From an uncultured Pirellulaceae bacterium (GTDB lineage: Bacteria; Planctomycetota; Planctomycetia; Pirellulales; Pirellulaceae), in NCBI GenBank assembly GCA_938084685.1, contig CALKGE010000003.1, positions 1-64,000 on the forward strand: DNA of 64,000 bases. Direction: 5' to 3'. The notes under the pieces are model-generated. The model saw only the letters and a program-made list of their open reading frames with translations, was not told where the DNA came from and did not search any database. The position numbers were made by a program, and so were the translations under genes. Shown here in pieces: positions 10,493 to 20,259 of this stretch; the first letter of the stretch is position 1; each line of letters opens with the position of its first letter.

Positions 10493-12718
10493 TTAAACCG
10501 AACCGCTTTGACTGATGGAAAAACGTCTCAGAACATAGAACCAGAGTGTTGCCACCACGATTAGTAGTAGTACGGCCGCAAAAATGCCTTCCATGATCAG
10601 CTGAGACCCCAGTTCTCGAATGGGAGTTGTCGCGTCCTGGTAACTCTCCTGAATCAGGATCAGCAGAGCGCTCTGTTTCCGATTCGCGTCCGACTCGATT
10701 GGAGCTCCGGAATCCACGCTGGCCTGCCCCGGCAGCCGAACACTCTGGATGACAGCAATCCACTCTCCACCATACTTTTCATATTCCGGCGACCCGGTTG
10801 CCTGGCCGACCGGGTCAGAGTAAAGCTGTTTTTTTCCCTGCAGCAATTGTTGGAATTGAGTGCTTTCAATACGGAATGGTTCGATCGTCGGATTGTTTAA
10901 TTCATCCATGATCGGATGCTGGAGAATCGTACCTTGAATCCGGTTGTTGGCCGTTTGTGTTCGACCGTCGATGAAAACGGCGAACTGATTTTCGATCTGG
11001 TCACTCCGTAGATAGGAGAAGTCTCCCAGGTTTAATGTTAAGGCGATGACTCCTAGAAGCTGCTGTCGCGAGTCGTCAGCGTATACGGGTGTCGAGATTG
11101 CAATTTTCCAGCGCTTTGTTGTTGTACTCTGGAAAGCCGCCGAAAGGTGAGTGTGTTCAATCGGGGAAATGTCGTCCGGTTTGGTGTCACGAGGAAGATC
11201 TTCGTTCTTTCCGTGAAAGTACGTTCGAAAGGAGTAGTTTCGTCCGACCGATTGGGTCTGGACCGGCTCGTCGTAGGCAATCGCCAGCATATCTCCATCA
11301 GCTCCGACCACAAACAGACTGGCAAGTTTAGGATTCGATTCGTCCGATGCGACCCGGTTCAAGTAGACATTCAGCCGGTTTTGCAGATAAGTGTCAAATG
11401 CCATTCGTGAGTCCTGCTCGACAAAGGCCCGTTGATTAGCCGTAATCGTACCGAACGGCTGACGATCGGACTGGATTCGCTGTAGTAACGGTGAATCCAG
11501 TACGGTTTGAAGGTAATCTCGTAATTCGTTTTGATGTGATTCAAAGTCAATAATCTGGTAGTAATTTTGCAATTCTTCTTCGACCGATAGTGCAACATGT
11601 CGCGAGACCCAATTGTTGCTTTCGTAGACACGTTCCCGGACGGCCTGTTCCGCATCTTCCACGGCCTGTTGGTACCAACTTCCACTAAACAGTACCATTA
11701 ATGCGAGCAATAACAGTGGACCGAAAAGTCCCAGAATATTGAGTGGGCGACGGGCACGGGCGAGACGGCGCTGCTGTAAAGCTGCAAGGATATCTCCCAC
11801 CGATTGAAATCGGTGCTCCGCATCAGTTGCCAGACATTTCTTGAGAATCAATTGCAGTGCCGGGTCGATCGAACGCTGCATGTGGTCTACCGGTTGAGGT
11901 GCTCCTTCAATAGCGGTCTGATAGGCTGCCAGACGTTGCTCCAGATTTTCAGCATCTTCAATCGATTGCAGACGTTGCTGATCACGGTAAGGAGGATGTC
12001 CTTCAATCAGCGTAAAGAGGATCGCTCCCAGTCCATATACATCCCACCGGACGTCCGGAACAGCATTCAGGTCCGCTTGTTCAGGCGCCATATAGAACAG
12101 GGTTCCCAACGCTGGAGACTGATCGGTGGTCAATCTGGACTGTCCAAAATCTGCCAAGCGTGGATTACCTTCAGCGTCCAGCAGAATATTGGCTGGTTTG
12201 AGATCGCAGTGCAGAATTCCTTTGGCATGAGCATGTGCCATTCCGGTGGCGATATCTTCGAATAATTGAAGGCACTGCTCGAGGTCAATCGGTGAATTCA
12301 CGTCAATAAACTCGTCCAATGAACCCTGTTCCAGATATTCCATCACATAGTATGGAGGTTCATGATTCCATCCGACCTCGAGTAATTGCACCACGTGTCG
12401 GGCAGTAGCCAGCGAGACAAGTTTTTCCACTTCTTTGTCCAGCAGTTGCCAATCGACACCCGATTGATGATCAAAGAATTTGACGGCCACCCGTCGACTG
12501 GTATTCTTATCAACTCCGATCCAGACCTCACCATAGGCTCCTGAACCCAACCGGCGAATCAATTCGTATCCGGGAAGATCGGCAGGACTTTCGGTTGGCT
12601 GCATACTCAGCTGTTGTGAGCGATGCTGGTCAGCGTCCGATTGACGTTGTGTATGATCTGGTTTCATGGAGGTGAAGGACAATCCGCTGAAATTTAAGGC
12701 ATAATAGGGATATTCCAT
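10493..12718 (-). CDS. Membrane Ser/Thr protein kinase with extracytoplasmic Cache-like sensor
   Basis: 741 residues. A PknB-type kinase domain spans residues about 51-320: glycine loop GSGAYGEV, VAVK lysine 80, HCDLKPAN at 170, DFG at 190 and MAPEQ. The catalytic loop is HCD instead of HRD, so the arginine before the catalytic aspartate is missing (non-RD kinase). A membrane helix follows at about 330-350. The region at about 365-700 resembles a double Cache domain and is bounded by a second helix at about 706-727 with a short tail. The layout is cytoplasmic kinase plus external sensor, the sensor being C-terminal. Start uncertain: ATG at 12718 or 12667. It is divergent from the amidohydrolase gene, 48 bp apart. 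Confidence 0.9.
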   Translation of the reverse strand: MEYPYYALNFSGLSFTSMKPDHTQRQSDADQHRSQQLSMQPTESPADLPGYELIRRLGSGAYGEVWIGVDKNTSRRVAVKFFDHQSGVDWQLLDKEVEKLVSLATARHVVQLLEVGWNHEPPYYVMEYLEQGSLDEFIDVNSPIDLEQCLQLFEDIATGMAHAHAKGILHCDLKPANILLDAEGNPRLADFGQSRLTTDQSPALGTLFYMAPEQADLNAVPDVRWDVYGLGAILFTLIEGHPPYRDQQRLQSIEDAENLEQRLAAYQTAIEGAPQPVDHMQRSIDPALQLILKKCLATDAEHRFQSVGDILAALQQRRLARARRPLNILGLFGPLLLLALMVLFSGSWYQQAVEDAEQAVRERVYESNNWVSRHVALSVEEELQNYYQIIDFESHQNELRDYLQTVLDSPLLQRIQSDRQPFGTITANQRAFVEQDSRMAFDTYLQNRLNVYLNRVASDESNPKLASLFVVGADGDMLAIAYDEPVQTQSVGRNYSFRTYFHGKNEDLPRDTKPDDISPIEHTHLSAAFQSTTTKRWKIAISTPVYADDSRQQLLGVIALTLNLGDFSYLRSDQIENQFAVFIDGRTQTANNRIQGTILQHPIMDELNNPTIEPFRIESTQFQQLLQGKKQLYSDPVGQATGSPEYEKYGGEWIAVIQSVRLPGQASVDSGAPIESDANRKQSALLILIQESYQDATTPIRELGSQLIMEGIFAAVLLLIVVATLWFYVLRRFSISQSGSV

Positions 12719-12766
12719 TTTACTTCGTATTGAGATGAGCGAGAAGTTTTTGAGGAGAACGCCGCG

Positions 12767-13975
12767 ATGGTAAGTCAGGGAAATTCGTGGATACAGCAGT
12801 TTCTGTGGGTTGTCGGGTTACTGGTCCTGACCGGTGGTAGCTGTGCTGGACAAGCAGAACAACCACAACAGCTGGATGGTCGTGAAGGTCGCAATCTCGC
12901 ACTGGGGAATTTTCGGCCCAAGCCGACTCTCAAAGTGCGTCAGACATTGCTCGAACAAGCTCAGTTTCCTGTAGTGGATGTCCATACGCATTTCCGGTAT
13001 CGTTTGAAGCATGATCCTGAGAGGCTGGATGAATATGTTCAGTTGATGGACAAACATAATATTGCAGTCTGTTGCAGCCTGGACGGTAAGCTGGGTGATA
13101 CGCTGGATGCGCACCTGGAATATTTACACACCCGGTATCCGGATCGATTTGTGGTATTTGCCAACGTGGATTGGCAAGGGGATGGCCAGGATGATGACCC
13201 GTCGACCTGGGCTTGCCATCAGCCAGGGTTCGGTGAAAAAACTGCTCGGCAGCTTCAACTGGCGGTCGGTCACGGTGTCAGTGGCCTCAAGTTATTCAAA
13301 CAGTTCGGACTTGGGTACAAAAATCCGGATGGATCATTGCTCAGGATTGATGATCCAAGGTGGGATCCGATCTGGAAGGCCTGTGGGCAACTTGGCATTC
13401 CGGTCATTATCCATACGGCAGATCCCATTGCCTTCTTTCAGCCGATTGACGAAACGAATGAACGTTGGGAAGAACTGTTTCGGCATCCCGAGTGGAGTTT
13501 TCCACCGGAGAAATACCCACCGCGTGAGTCGTTGTTGGAGGCCCGAAATCGAGTGATTGCTCGACACCCCAGGACAATTTTTATCGGAGCCCATATGGCC
13601 AACTCGTCGGAAGACCTGCAAACCGTAGCGAACTGGCTCGAGCAATTTCCGAATTTGTACATTGAGTTTGCTTCCCGGATAGGAGAATTGGGACGTCAAC
13701 CTTATACCGCTCGTCGATTTTTCCTGCGTTACTCCGATCGGATACTCTTTGGAACGGACGGTCCCTGGCCAGAACTCCGACTTACCTACTACTGGCGATT
13801 TTTGGAAACCGACGACGAGTATTTTCCCTATTCGGAAAAGGAGTTTCCTCCTCAGGGATTCTGGAGGATTTATGGACTTTCATTACCGACACGCGTTCTG
13901 AAACAGATCTATTTCGAAAATGCGTGCCGCATTGTTCCCGGCGTAAAGTCAAGAGTTGCCAATTATCGTCGCTAG
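12767..13975 (+). CDS. Exported amidohydrolase (Amidohydro_2 family)
   Basis: 402 residues; the ATG at 12767 has GAGGAGA 8 nt upstream. A signal peptide with the hydrophobic core FLWVVGLLVLTGG is probable; the Cys in GSCAGQ could make it a lipoprotein. The body is a metal-dependent TIM-barrel hydrolase: HTH in VVDVHTHFR, Lys in GLKLFKQFG, His in VIIHTADP, His in GAHMAN and Asp in FGTDG supply the expected ligands. The Amidohydro_2 family includes decarboxylases and lactonases; the substrate here is not evident. The kinase gene is transcribed divergently from the shared 48-bp spacer, which may imply common control. Confidence 0.85.
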   Translation: MVSQGNSWIQQFLWVVGLLVLTGGSCAGQAEQPQQLDGREGRNLALGNFRPKPTLKVRQTLLEQAQFPVVDVHTHFRYRLKHDPERLDEYVQLMDKHNIAVCCSLDGKLGDTLDAHLEYLHTRYPDRFVVFANVDWQGDGQDDDPSTWACHQPGFGEKTARQLQLAVGHGVSGLKLFKQFGLGYKNPDGSLLRIDDPRWDPIWKACGQLGIPVIIHTADPIAFFQPIDETNERWEELFRHPEWSFPPEKYPPRESLLEARNRVIARHPRTIFIGAHMANSSEDLQTVANWLEQFPNLYIEFASRIGELGRQPYTARRFFLRYSDRILFGTDGPWPELRLTYYWRFLETDDEYFPYSEKEFPPQGFWRIYGLSLPTRVLKQIYFENACRIVPGVKSRVANYRR

Positions 13976-14068
13976 GGAATTTGGGGATTACAGACCGCTG
14001 CGATTTCCATAGAATAACGAGCTTACATCCCTGAACAGTGCTTGAGATTAACGCTAAAGGTCTATCGC

Positions 14069-15667
14069 ATGAGCGACAATTCCGCCGAGAATCCTGAACT
14101 TGAAAACGAATTGGTTGATGATGTGCAAATGCACGTCGCCAGTCGCCGTGAAAAGATGCGCAAGATCAAAGAATTGGGGCTCGATCCATGGGGAGGACGC
14201 TTTGATGATCGGTTGCTTGTGAGCCAGATTCGTGCTCGTATTGATGAAGTGAAGTACCAGAAAGAAGATGGTACGCTGGTCGAGCTGCCCGATCTGGATG
14301 TGGATCCGGATGAGCGGGTGGACATGCGTCAATGGCGTTCAGAGCAGGGGGCCGGTAGCGAAATAGGGCCCACGATCCGTGCTGCTGGACGGATCATGCT
14401 GAAGCGTGATAAAGGAAAACTCTGTTTTATCGACATTCAGGATTGGACCGGCCGGATTCAATTGTTTATTGGAATGAAACAGGTTGGGGAGGCGGACTTC
14501 GAATTAGCTGGTCTGTTTGATCTGGGCGATATCATCGGTGTGGATGGTCGCTTAGGAGTTACCAATACTGGGGAATTAACGATTTTTGCTGAGAAGCTTC
14601 ATTTTCTTACCAAGTCGATTGAACCTCCACCTGCCAAACACCTGGGGATGACGGATCCCGAATTACGCCAACGCCGACGTTATGTCGATTTGGCCTACAA
14701 CGAAGGGGTGCAGCAACGATTTTTAAACCGCACAAAAATTGTGCAGTCCGTAAGACAGTCTCTAGCCGATGAAAACTTCGCTGAAATCGAAGGGCCCACG
14801 TTGCATTCCATTGCTGGCGGTGCGGCAGCTCGACCGTTTGTAACACACCACAATGCACTGGATCTTGAACTGTACATGCGGATTGCGCTCGAATTGCATC
14901 TGAAACGGTTGCTGGTCGGTGGGTTGGAACGGGTGTATGAACTTGGGCGAGTGTACCGCAATGAAGGCATTAGCCCTCGCCATAATCCGGAATTCACAAT
15001 GCTCGAAGTCTACCAGGCATTTGGTGACTATCGATCGATGATGGACTTGACCGAAAAGATTATCGTTGAGGCCATCGACGCCATTGGCGGACAGTATGTC
15101 GTGCCGTTTGGCGAGCACGAGATTGACTTTACTCCGCCATTTCAACGAGCGACCTACAACGAACTGTTTGAAAAACAGACCGGAGTAGATCCTGGGGATG
15201 CAGTGGCAGTTGCTGAGTATGCCAGCGGGATTGGGATAGAAACGGAGGGCCGTCACCCAGATGTGATCAAAAATGAAGTCTTCGAGGAAAAAGTGGAAGA
15301 CGCTCTCGAAGGCCCTGTATTTGTGATCGATTATCCTGCCAGTATTTGCCCGCTGACCAAACGTAAACGTGATAATCCTGAAATCGCCGAACGATTCGAG
15401 TTGTTTGTACGGGGAATGGAAATCGCCAATGCTTACACGGAATTGAACGACCCGGACTTGCAGGAGCAGTTGTTCAAGACGCAACTTGAGGGATTATCAG
15501 AAGAAGATTCCATGGCCAAAATGGACCATGATTTTGTTCGAGCGCTGCGTTATGGGATGCCACCGGCCGGCGGGCTCGGAATCGGCATTGATCGTTTGGT
15601 CATGCTATTAACAAATTCTCAGACAATTAGAGACGTAATACTATTTCCTTTATTACGGCCTGAATAA
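14069..15667 (+). CDS. lysS: Lysyl-tRNA synthetase, class II
   Basis: 532 residues from the ATG at 14069 (AAAGG 8 nt upstream); an earlier in-frame start at 14042 lacks support. The enzyme charges tRNA-Lys. An OB-fold anticodon-binding domain (about residues 55-210) precedes the class II catalytic core. Motif 2 reads RVYRNEGISPRHNPEFTMLE and motif 3 GLGIGIDRLVMLL, both intact, and the end ILFPLLRPE is canonical. An extra 25-30 residue acidic stretch (KEDGTLVELPDLDVDPDE) sits before the OB fold and is absent from the E. coli enzyme. The gene appears to be transcribed alone. Confidence 0.97.
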   Translation: MSDNSAENPELENELVDDVQMHVASRREKMRKIKELGLDPWGGRFDDRLLVSQIRARIDEVKYQKEDGTLVELPDLDVDPDERVDMRQWRSEQGAGSEIGPTIRAAGRIMLKRDKGKLCFIDIQDWTGRIQLFIGMKQVGEADFELAGLFDLGDIIGVDGRLGVTNTGELTIFAEKLHFLTKSIEPPPAKHLGMTDPELRQRRRYVDLAYNEGVQQRFLNRTKIVQSVRQSLADENFAEIEGPTLHSIAGGAAARPFVTHHNALDLELYMRIALELHLKRLLVGGLERVYELGRVYRNEGISPRHNPEFTMLEVYQAFGDYRSMMDLTEKIIVEAIDAIGGQYVVPFGEHEIDFTPPFQRATYNELFEKQTGVDPGDAVAVAEYASGIGIETEGRHPDVIKNEVFEEKVEDALEGPVFVIDYPASICPLTKRKRDNPEIAERFELFVRGMEIANAYTELNDPDLQEQLFKTQLEGLSEEDSMAKMDHDFVRALRYGMPPAGGLGIGIDRLVMLLTNSQTIRDVILFPLLRPE

Positions 15668-15781
15668 TAGAATATGTGCCAGTAATTGACAGCTTGTCGG
15701 ATTGGTGAGGTTCCTAATGAGTGGGCTATGTCACCAATTTCCTGAGCGACCAGCACCAATACAAACGCCGAAGGATTGGCA

Positions 15782-17371
15782 ATGTATAAAATCTTACTCT
15801 CATGGCGATATCTGAAAAGTCGCTACATTGCGCTCGCTTCCATCGTTAGCGTGACCCTCGGCGTCGCAACGCTCATCGTTGTTAACAGTGTCATGGCAGG
15901 TTTTAGCGACGAGATGCACAAACGTCTGCATGGGATTCTGTCGGATATCGTTATTCGCAGTCATGATCTGAATGGCTTACCAGATCCACAATGGCATATG
16001 GATGAGATCACCCGGATTGCAGGAAATGATATTGAGGCGATGACGGCCGCCATTCAGATTCCGGCCATGATCAATTTTCGCGATAACATTCAGGGACAGT
16101 GGATTACGCAGCCCATCACACTGATAGGTATCGATCAGTCTACCTATGCCCAGGTTTCAGATTTCTCTGAATACCTCCTGCATCCGGAAAACCGAAAACA
16201 ACTCGACTTTCTACTCAAAGAGAAAAACTACGGGTTGGGAAAGAAGGATCGTTTCCCGCTATCCGGTTGGGTTCGACGCCGTGCCTCATCCGAATGGGAA
16301 CGCGATGCGGTGGATGCTCAGATCGGAGCAGATCAGATTGACGCAGCAGATATTCCAGACTCTCCATTTCCGCTGGTTGACGATAGCGGGGTTGAGGGAC
16401 AGGGCGTAACGGTCGACGGGCTGGAGGATCGTGGAATATCGGATGTGCCATTTCAAGGAGCCGCCGAACCGCAGATTGTATTTGACCCGGCAACCGAGCA
16501 GCATACGGGAATCGTGTTAGGGATCTCCATTTGTAGTGTCCGGGGACGGGATGCCGATGGCGAAGTCATGGACTATTTCTTTGCTCTGCCTGGTGACGAT
16601 GTGAAAGTGACTTTTCCAAACACTGGCCAGCCGCCGAAAGCTCTGAGTGATAGTTTTACGATTGTTGATTTTTATGAAAGTGAAATGAGCGAGTATGATT
16701 CGTCATTTGCTTTTGTTCCGCTTTCTAGAATTCAGGACTTGCGAGGCATGGTGGATGTCGAGTCAGGGACCAAGAGTGTTTCCACGATTCAGTTGAAGTT
16801 GAAGGAGGGAGCAGACCTGAACGCGGTACGGGATAAATTGCAGGCGAGATTTCCCATCCAGCAATTTGGTTATCAGATTCAGACCTGGCGTGATATGCAG
16901 GGACCGCTATTGGCTGCCGTCCAGCTGGAAACGACGATTTTGAATATTCTGCTGTTTCTGATTATCGCCGTCGCTGGCTTTGGAATCCTGGCGACCTTCT
17001 TCATGATCGTGGTCGAAAAGACTCGCGATGTCGGAATCCTGAAAAGCCTTGGTGCTCCGAGTGGCGGCGTGATGAGCATCTTTCTGGGATACGGTTTGTC
17101 ATTGGGGACCGTGGGGTCAGGTGTGGGCCTGATATTAGGACTGATGTTTGTGGACAACATTAACACGATCGCCGGTTGGATTGAACGTGTAACAGGGCAG
17201 GAGGTCTTCGATCCTACCGTCTATTATTTCAACCAGATTCCGGTGATTGTGAGCCCCTTAACTTGCGTCTGGGTCGTTCTGGGTGCCATCGGAATTGCCG
17301 TGGTTGCCAGCATTCTTCCCGCTCGTAAAGCTGCCAAACTTCATCCTGTGGAGGCTCTTCGTTATGAGTAG
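15782..17371 (+). CDS. ABC transporter permease, LolC/E-MacB type (FtsX)
   Basis: 529 residues from the ATG at 15782, with AAGGA 6 nt upstream; a TTG two codons earlier is unlikely. The N-terminal helix (SIVSVTLGVATLIVVNSVM) is followed by a large extracytoplasmic domain, then three C-terminal helices of the FtsX fold (residues about 375-525), ending PARKAAKLHPVEALRYE, a hallmark of the family. The periplasmic part is longer than in E. coli LolC, with an acidic insert near residues 165-240. The ATPase gene overlaps its end by 8 bp. The pair probably forms a mechanotransmission or lipoprotein-release type exporter; the substrate is unknown. Confidence 0.9.
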   Translation: MYKILLSWRYLKSRYIALASIVSVTLGVATLIVVNSVMAGFSDEMHKRLHGILSDIVIRSHDLNGLPDPQWHMDEITRIAGNDIEAMTAAIQIPAMINFRDNIQGQWITQPITLIGIDQSTYAQVSDFSEYLLHPENRKQLDFLLKEKNYGLGKKDRFPLSGWVRRRASSEWERDAVDAQIGADQIDAADIPDSPFPLVDDSGVEGQGVTVDGLEDRGISDVPFQGAAEPQIVFDPATEQHTGIVLGISICSVRGRDADGEVMDYFFALPGDDVKVTFPNTGQPPKALSDSFTIVDFYESEMSEYDSSFAFVPLSRIQDLRGMVDVESGTKSVSTIQLKLKEGADLNAVRDKLQARFPIQQFGYQIQTWRDMQGPLLAAVQLETTILNILLFLIIAVAGFGILATFFMIVVEKTRDVGILKSLGAPSGGVMSIFLGYGLSLGTVGSGVGLILGLMFVDNINTIAGWIERVTGQEVFDPTVYYFNQIPVIVSPLTCVWVVLGAIGIAVVASILPARKAAKLHPVEALRYE

Positions 17372-18161
17372 TGCTTTTGAGCTAACTTACCCGAATGTTC
17401 CTCCTGAAAAGCCTGATCATTCTCAGGAAACATTACATCCACGCTTGCTGAAATCTCCTGTCGTGCTGAAAGCAACAGGCGTTACCAAGAGTTATCGCAA
17501 AGGGAAGGTAGAGATTCCGGTTCTAAACGGAGTTGATATCGAGGTTGTGGAAGGTGAGTTTCAGGCGATCGTCGGCGCAAGTGGTTCCGGTAAGAGTACT
17601 TTACTTCATTTGTTGGCGACACTTGATCGACCGGATGCAGGCGAGATCTATTTTGAAGATAATCGTATTGATAATCTGTCAGCCGGTTCCCGGGATATTT
17701 TAAGAAACCGGTACATCGGAATGATCTTTCAGTTCTATCACCTGCTGCCGGAATTGACGGCACTGGAAAATGTGCTGATGCCGGTGATGATCAATCACGG
17801 GGTTGTTTCGTATATGCTTCGGCGACGAAAATTCCGCAAGCGAGCCAAAGAATTGCTCGATCTGGTAGGACTCAGTCACCGTCTTAAGCATCGCCCCCGG
17901 GAGCTGTCGGGAGGTGAGATGCAACGGGTTGCCATTGCACGTTCTTTGATGGCGAGTCCACGGTTATTACTGGCGGATGAGCCGACAGGAAATCTTGATC
18001 GAGCGGCAGGTGAAGAGATCATGGAGATCATCCGGGAACTCAATGCCGCCTACGATGTTACGATGGTAATGGTTACACATGACCCCTCGATTGCCGCTCA
18101 GGCAGATCGCACCGTCAGGTTAGCTGAAGGTCGCGTTGAATCAGTCTCGATCCAGAGTTAA
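17364..18161 (+). CDS. ABC transporter ATP-binding protein, LolD/MacB type
   Basis: 265 residues from the ATG at 17364, which overlaps the last codons of the permease gene by 8 bp and suggests translational coupling. An in-frame start 81 nt upstream lies deep in the permease gene and is rejected. Walker A is GASGSGKST, the Q-loop FQFYHLLPELTALEN, the signature LSGGEMQRVAIARSL, Walker B LLLADEPTGNLD, and the H-loop TH in VMVTHDPS. All are intact. It energises the permease encoded just upstream. Confidence 0.95.
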   Translation: MSSAFELTYPNVPPEKPDHSQETLHPRLLKSPVVLKATGVTKSYRKGKVEIPVLNGVDIEVVEGEFQAIVGASGSGKSTLLHLLATLDRPDAGEIYFEDNRIDNLSAGSRDILRNRYIGMIFQFYHLLPELTALENVLMPVMINHGVVSYMLRRRKFRKRAKELLDLVGLSHRLKHRPRELSGGEMQRVAIARSLMASPRLLLADEPTGNLDRAAGEEIMEIIRELNAAYDVTMVMVTHDPSIAAQADRTVRLAEGRVESVSIQS

Positions 18162-18272
18162 CTGCTGGTAGCAGGTACTCAAGACATCGTCCGCTGTCTA
18201 GAATAGGTTCGACGTCACCATGGTGGTGATCGCAGCCAGACCATAGTAATTCAAGAATTGCAAATATAGATT

Positions 18273-19130
18273 ATGACGCTGAAAGTTTTTATCAACGGAA
18301 CGCTTTACAGCAAAGAAGATGCCAAGATTAGTGTATATGACCATGGCTATTTGTACGGAGATGGCGTTTTTGAAGGCATGCGTAGTTATGCCGGATCGGT
18401 TTTTCGTATGAAAGAACATCTGGATCGTCTGTGGGACTCGGCTGAGAGAATTCAGCTTGAAATCCCGATGACCAAGGAACAGATGGCCGATGCTGTGAAC
18501 GCGACACTCGCTGCAAATGAAATTGAAGATGGTTATATTCGCCTCGTGATTTCCCGTGGAGCAGGGACGTTGGGGCTGGATCCCAATAAATGTCCGCATC
18601 CAAACATCGTAATTATCACCGATGCCATCACCTTATATCCGGATGAGTTCTATCAGAACGGGCTCGAAATAATTACTGCCAAGACCATCCGTAATCATCC
18701 TCAGGCGCTGGATCCTCGTATCAAATCGCTTAACTACCTGAATAATATCCTGGCCAAAATTGAAGGCTTGGCGGCGGGGTGTGTTGAAACATTGATGCTC
18801 AATCACGAAGGCGAAGTGGCCGAGTGTACAGGGGATAATATCTTTATTGTGAGGGATGGTAAACTACTGACGCCTCCGGTGGAAGCTGGAGTGCTGGAGG
18901 GAATCACTCGGGGAGCTGTTATGGAGTTGGCTGCTGGTGATGGAGTTGAAGTGATTGAATCCACCATGTCACTCGATGATGTTTACTCTGCCGATGAAGT
19001 GTTTCTCACTGGAAGTGCTGCTGAAATTGTGCCGGTGATCAAGGTTGATGGAAATCAGATCAGCAATGGAGTACCCGGTGTGCTAACTCGTCGTATTGCC
19101 GACCTCTATACCCAGCTTCGTACGTCCTGA
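18273..19130 (+). CDS. ilvE: Branched-chain amino acid aminotransferase (class IV)
   Basis: 285 residues. A fold-type IV PLP enzyme that exchanges the amino group between Val/Leu/Ile and 2-oxoglutarate. DHGYLYGDGVFEGMR near the N-terminus and the Lys in RIKSLNYLNNILAK, which should bind PLP, are the family markers; EVAECTGDNIF and the late SAAEIVPV segment also fit. D-amino-acid transaminase or aminodeoxychorismate lyase share the fold, but this sequence reads most like the short IlvE type. No strong ribosome-binding site precedes the ATG at 18273. It is a single gene, 111 bp after the ABC ATPase. Confidence 0.9.
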   Translation: MTLKVFINGTLYSKEDAKISVYDHGYLYGDGVFEGMRSYAGSVFRMKEHLDRLWDSAERIQLEIPMTKEQMADAVNATLAANEIEDGYIRLVISRGAGTLGLDPNKCPHPNIVIITDAITLYPDEFYQNGLEIITAKTIRNHPQALDPRIKSLNYLNNILAKIEGLAAGCVETLMLNHEGEVAECTGDNIFIVRDGKLLTPPVEAGVLEGITRGAVMELAAGDGVEVIESTMSLDDVYSADEVFLTGSAAEIVPVIKVDGNQISNGVPGVLTRRIADLYTQLRTS

Positions 19131-19326
19131 AGTCAGAGCGGTTGTGCTGGAATGGATTGGGCTGCAAGGTGTGGCGACAAGTGGCTGCACGTGCTGAAAA
19201 TGTGTTGTATTGCAGGCCTTTAGTGCAATTGCCACTTGGATGTGCCTTGAGCTTTCGGGGTGGATTTAGTACAAGTTTCAATCGTCTTCTGTCTGGATTC
19301 TTGCTTAGAAAGACTGTTGAAATTTG

Positions 19327-20250
19327 ATGTTTCGACTCGGGCAATTCAGTTTGATCGTACTTTGTTTCACTGCCTGTTGGGGTAGTGAAGTGGTGGTCGT
19401 TGCGCAAAGTCCGATTCTCTTGCATCCCCAGGGACGCGCGGCGATAGGTGCGCCTGATTGGGAGCAGGGAGTACGAAGCCTGGGCCCAAGTATCGCTCGA
19501 CTCAAGCCCGGAGAACATCGGCAACCATTTCCTGAGGAAGAGGTGGATGTGGTGACCGAAAATCTCAGCCTTTGGGTTCCGACGATACGAATCGATAAGA
19601 CAGTCTGGGACGGTACGATTGAATTTGGTGGGCACGGAACAACAGGTAATACGAGGACGAATCGGGTGTTTGCCAGTGTCGAACTGGAAAGGGATACTCG
19701 CCACGGAACACTTGAAATTGATCTGGACTATGTTCGTTCCAAAGCGAACAGCGTCGTCAACAAGCATCACACGCTGTTTGATATCGGGCACCAGTGGTTG
19801 CGCGACGCCGACAGCCTCAGTTGGTTTGCTGAACTGGGGTTGGAGTACGACGAATTTCGACCGTTCGATCTTCGTTTGACAGTCAACGGAGGTATTCAGA
19901 AACTGTTTGTTGATACCGAAACGACTCAGCTGAGCTGGAAGTTCGGCGCCGGGATTTCTCAGGAGATCGGCGCCGTGGATGATTCGGTTGTGCCGGAAGC
20001 CGTGTTCGGAATGATTCTGGAAAAACAGCTGACAACGCGTCAAAAGCTGGAAGCCGATTTTGACTATTTCCCGGACTGGTCCAACTTCACAGAGTTTCGT
20101 CTGGAAGCTGAAGCTTCCTGGAGGATCGTGTTGGATGAGCAGTATGGTTGGAGTCTGAAACTGTCAGCATTGGATCGCTATGATAGTACTCCGGGTGCCA
20201 ACAAACCCAACGATTTTACCTACTCACTGGTTTTGATGTGGGAGATCTAA
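19327..20250 (+). CDS. Outer-membrane beta-barrel protein, DUF481-like
   Basis: 307 residues from the ATG at 19327; a TTG one codon earlier is also possible. A signal peptide (MFRLGQFSLIVLCFTACWG, ending VVVVAQ) is followed by about 75 linker residues. After that come alternating polar/hydrophobic beta strands ending in an aromatic-rich YSLVLMWEI, as expected of an outer-membrane barrel. The strands WDGTIEFGGHGTTGNT and LEIDLDYVRSKAN match the DUF481 (YdiY) pattern. Function unknown. The gene is convergent with the methyltransferase gene, 9 bp between stops. Confidence 0.65.
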   Translation: MFRLGQFSLIVLCFTACWGSEVVVVAQSPILLHPQGRAAIGAPDWEQGVRSLGPSIARLKPGEHRQPFPEEEVDVVTENLSLWVPTIRIDKTVWDGTIEFGGHGTTGNTRTNRVFASVELERDTRHGTLEIDLDYVRSKANSVVNKHHTLFDIGHQWLRDADSLSWFAELGLEYDEFRPFDLRLTVNGGIQKLFVDTETTQLSWKFGAGISQEIGAVDDSVVPEAVFGMILEKQLTTRQKLEADFDYFPDWSNFTEFRLEAEASWRIVLDEQYGWSLKLSALDRYDSTPGANKPNDFTYSLVLMWEI

Positions 20251-20259
20251 GAGATCCGC

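Noticed and set aside
14762-15484. 240-residue open frame opposite lysS
   Set aside because: It is a shadow of the lysS catalytic core with no features of its own.
19060-20043. 327-residue open frame on the minus strand
   Set aside because: It lies opposite ilvE and the DUF481-like gene, has no family features and shows the composition of a shadow frame.
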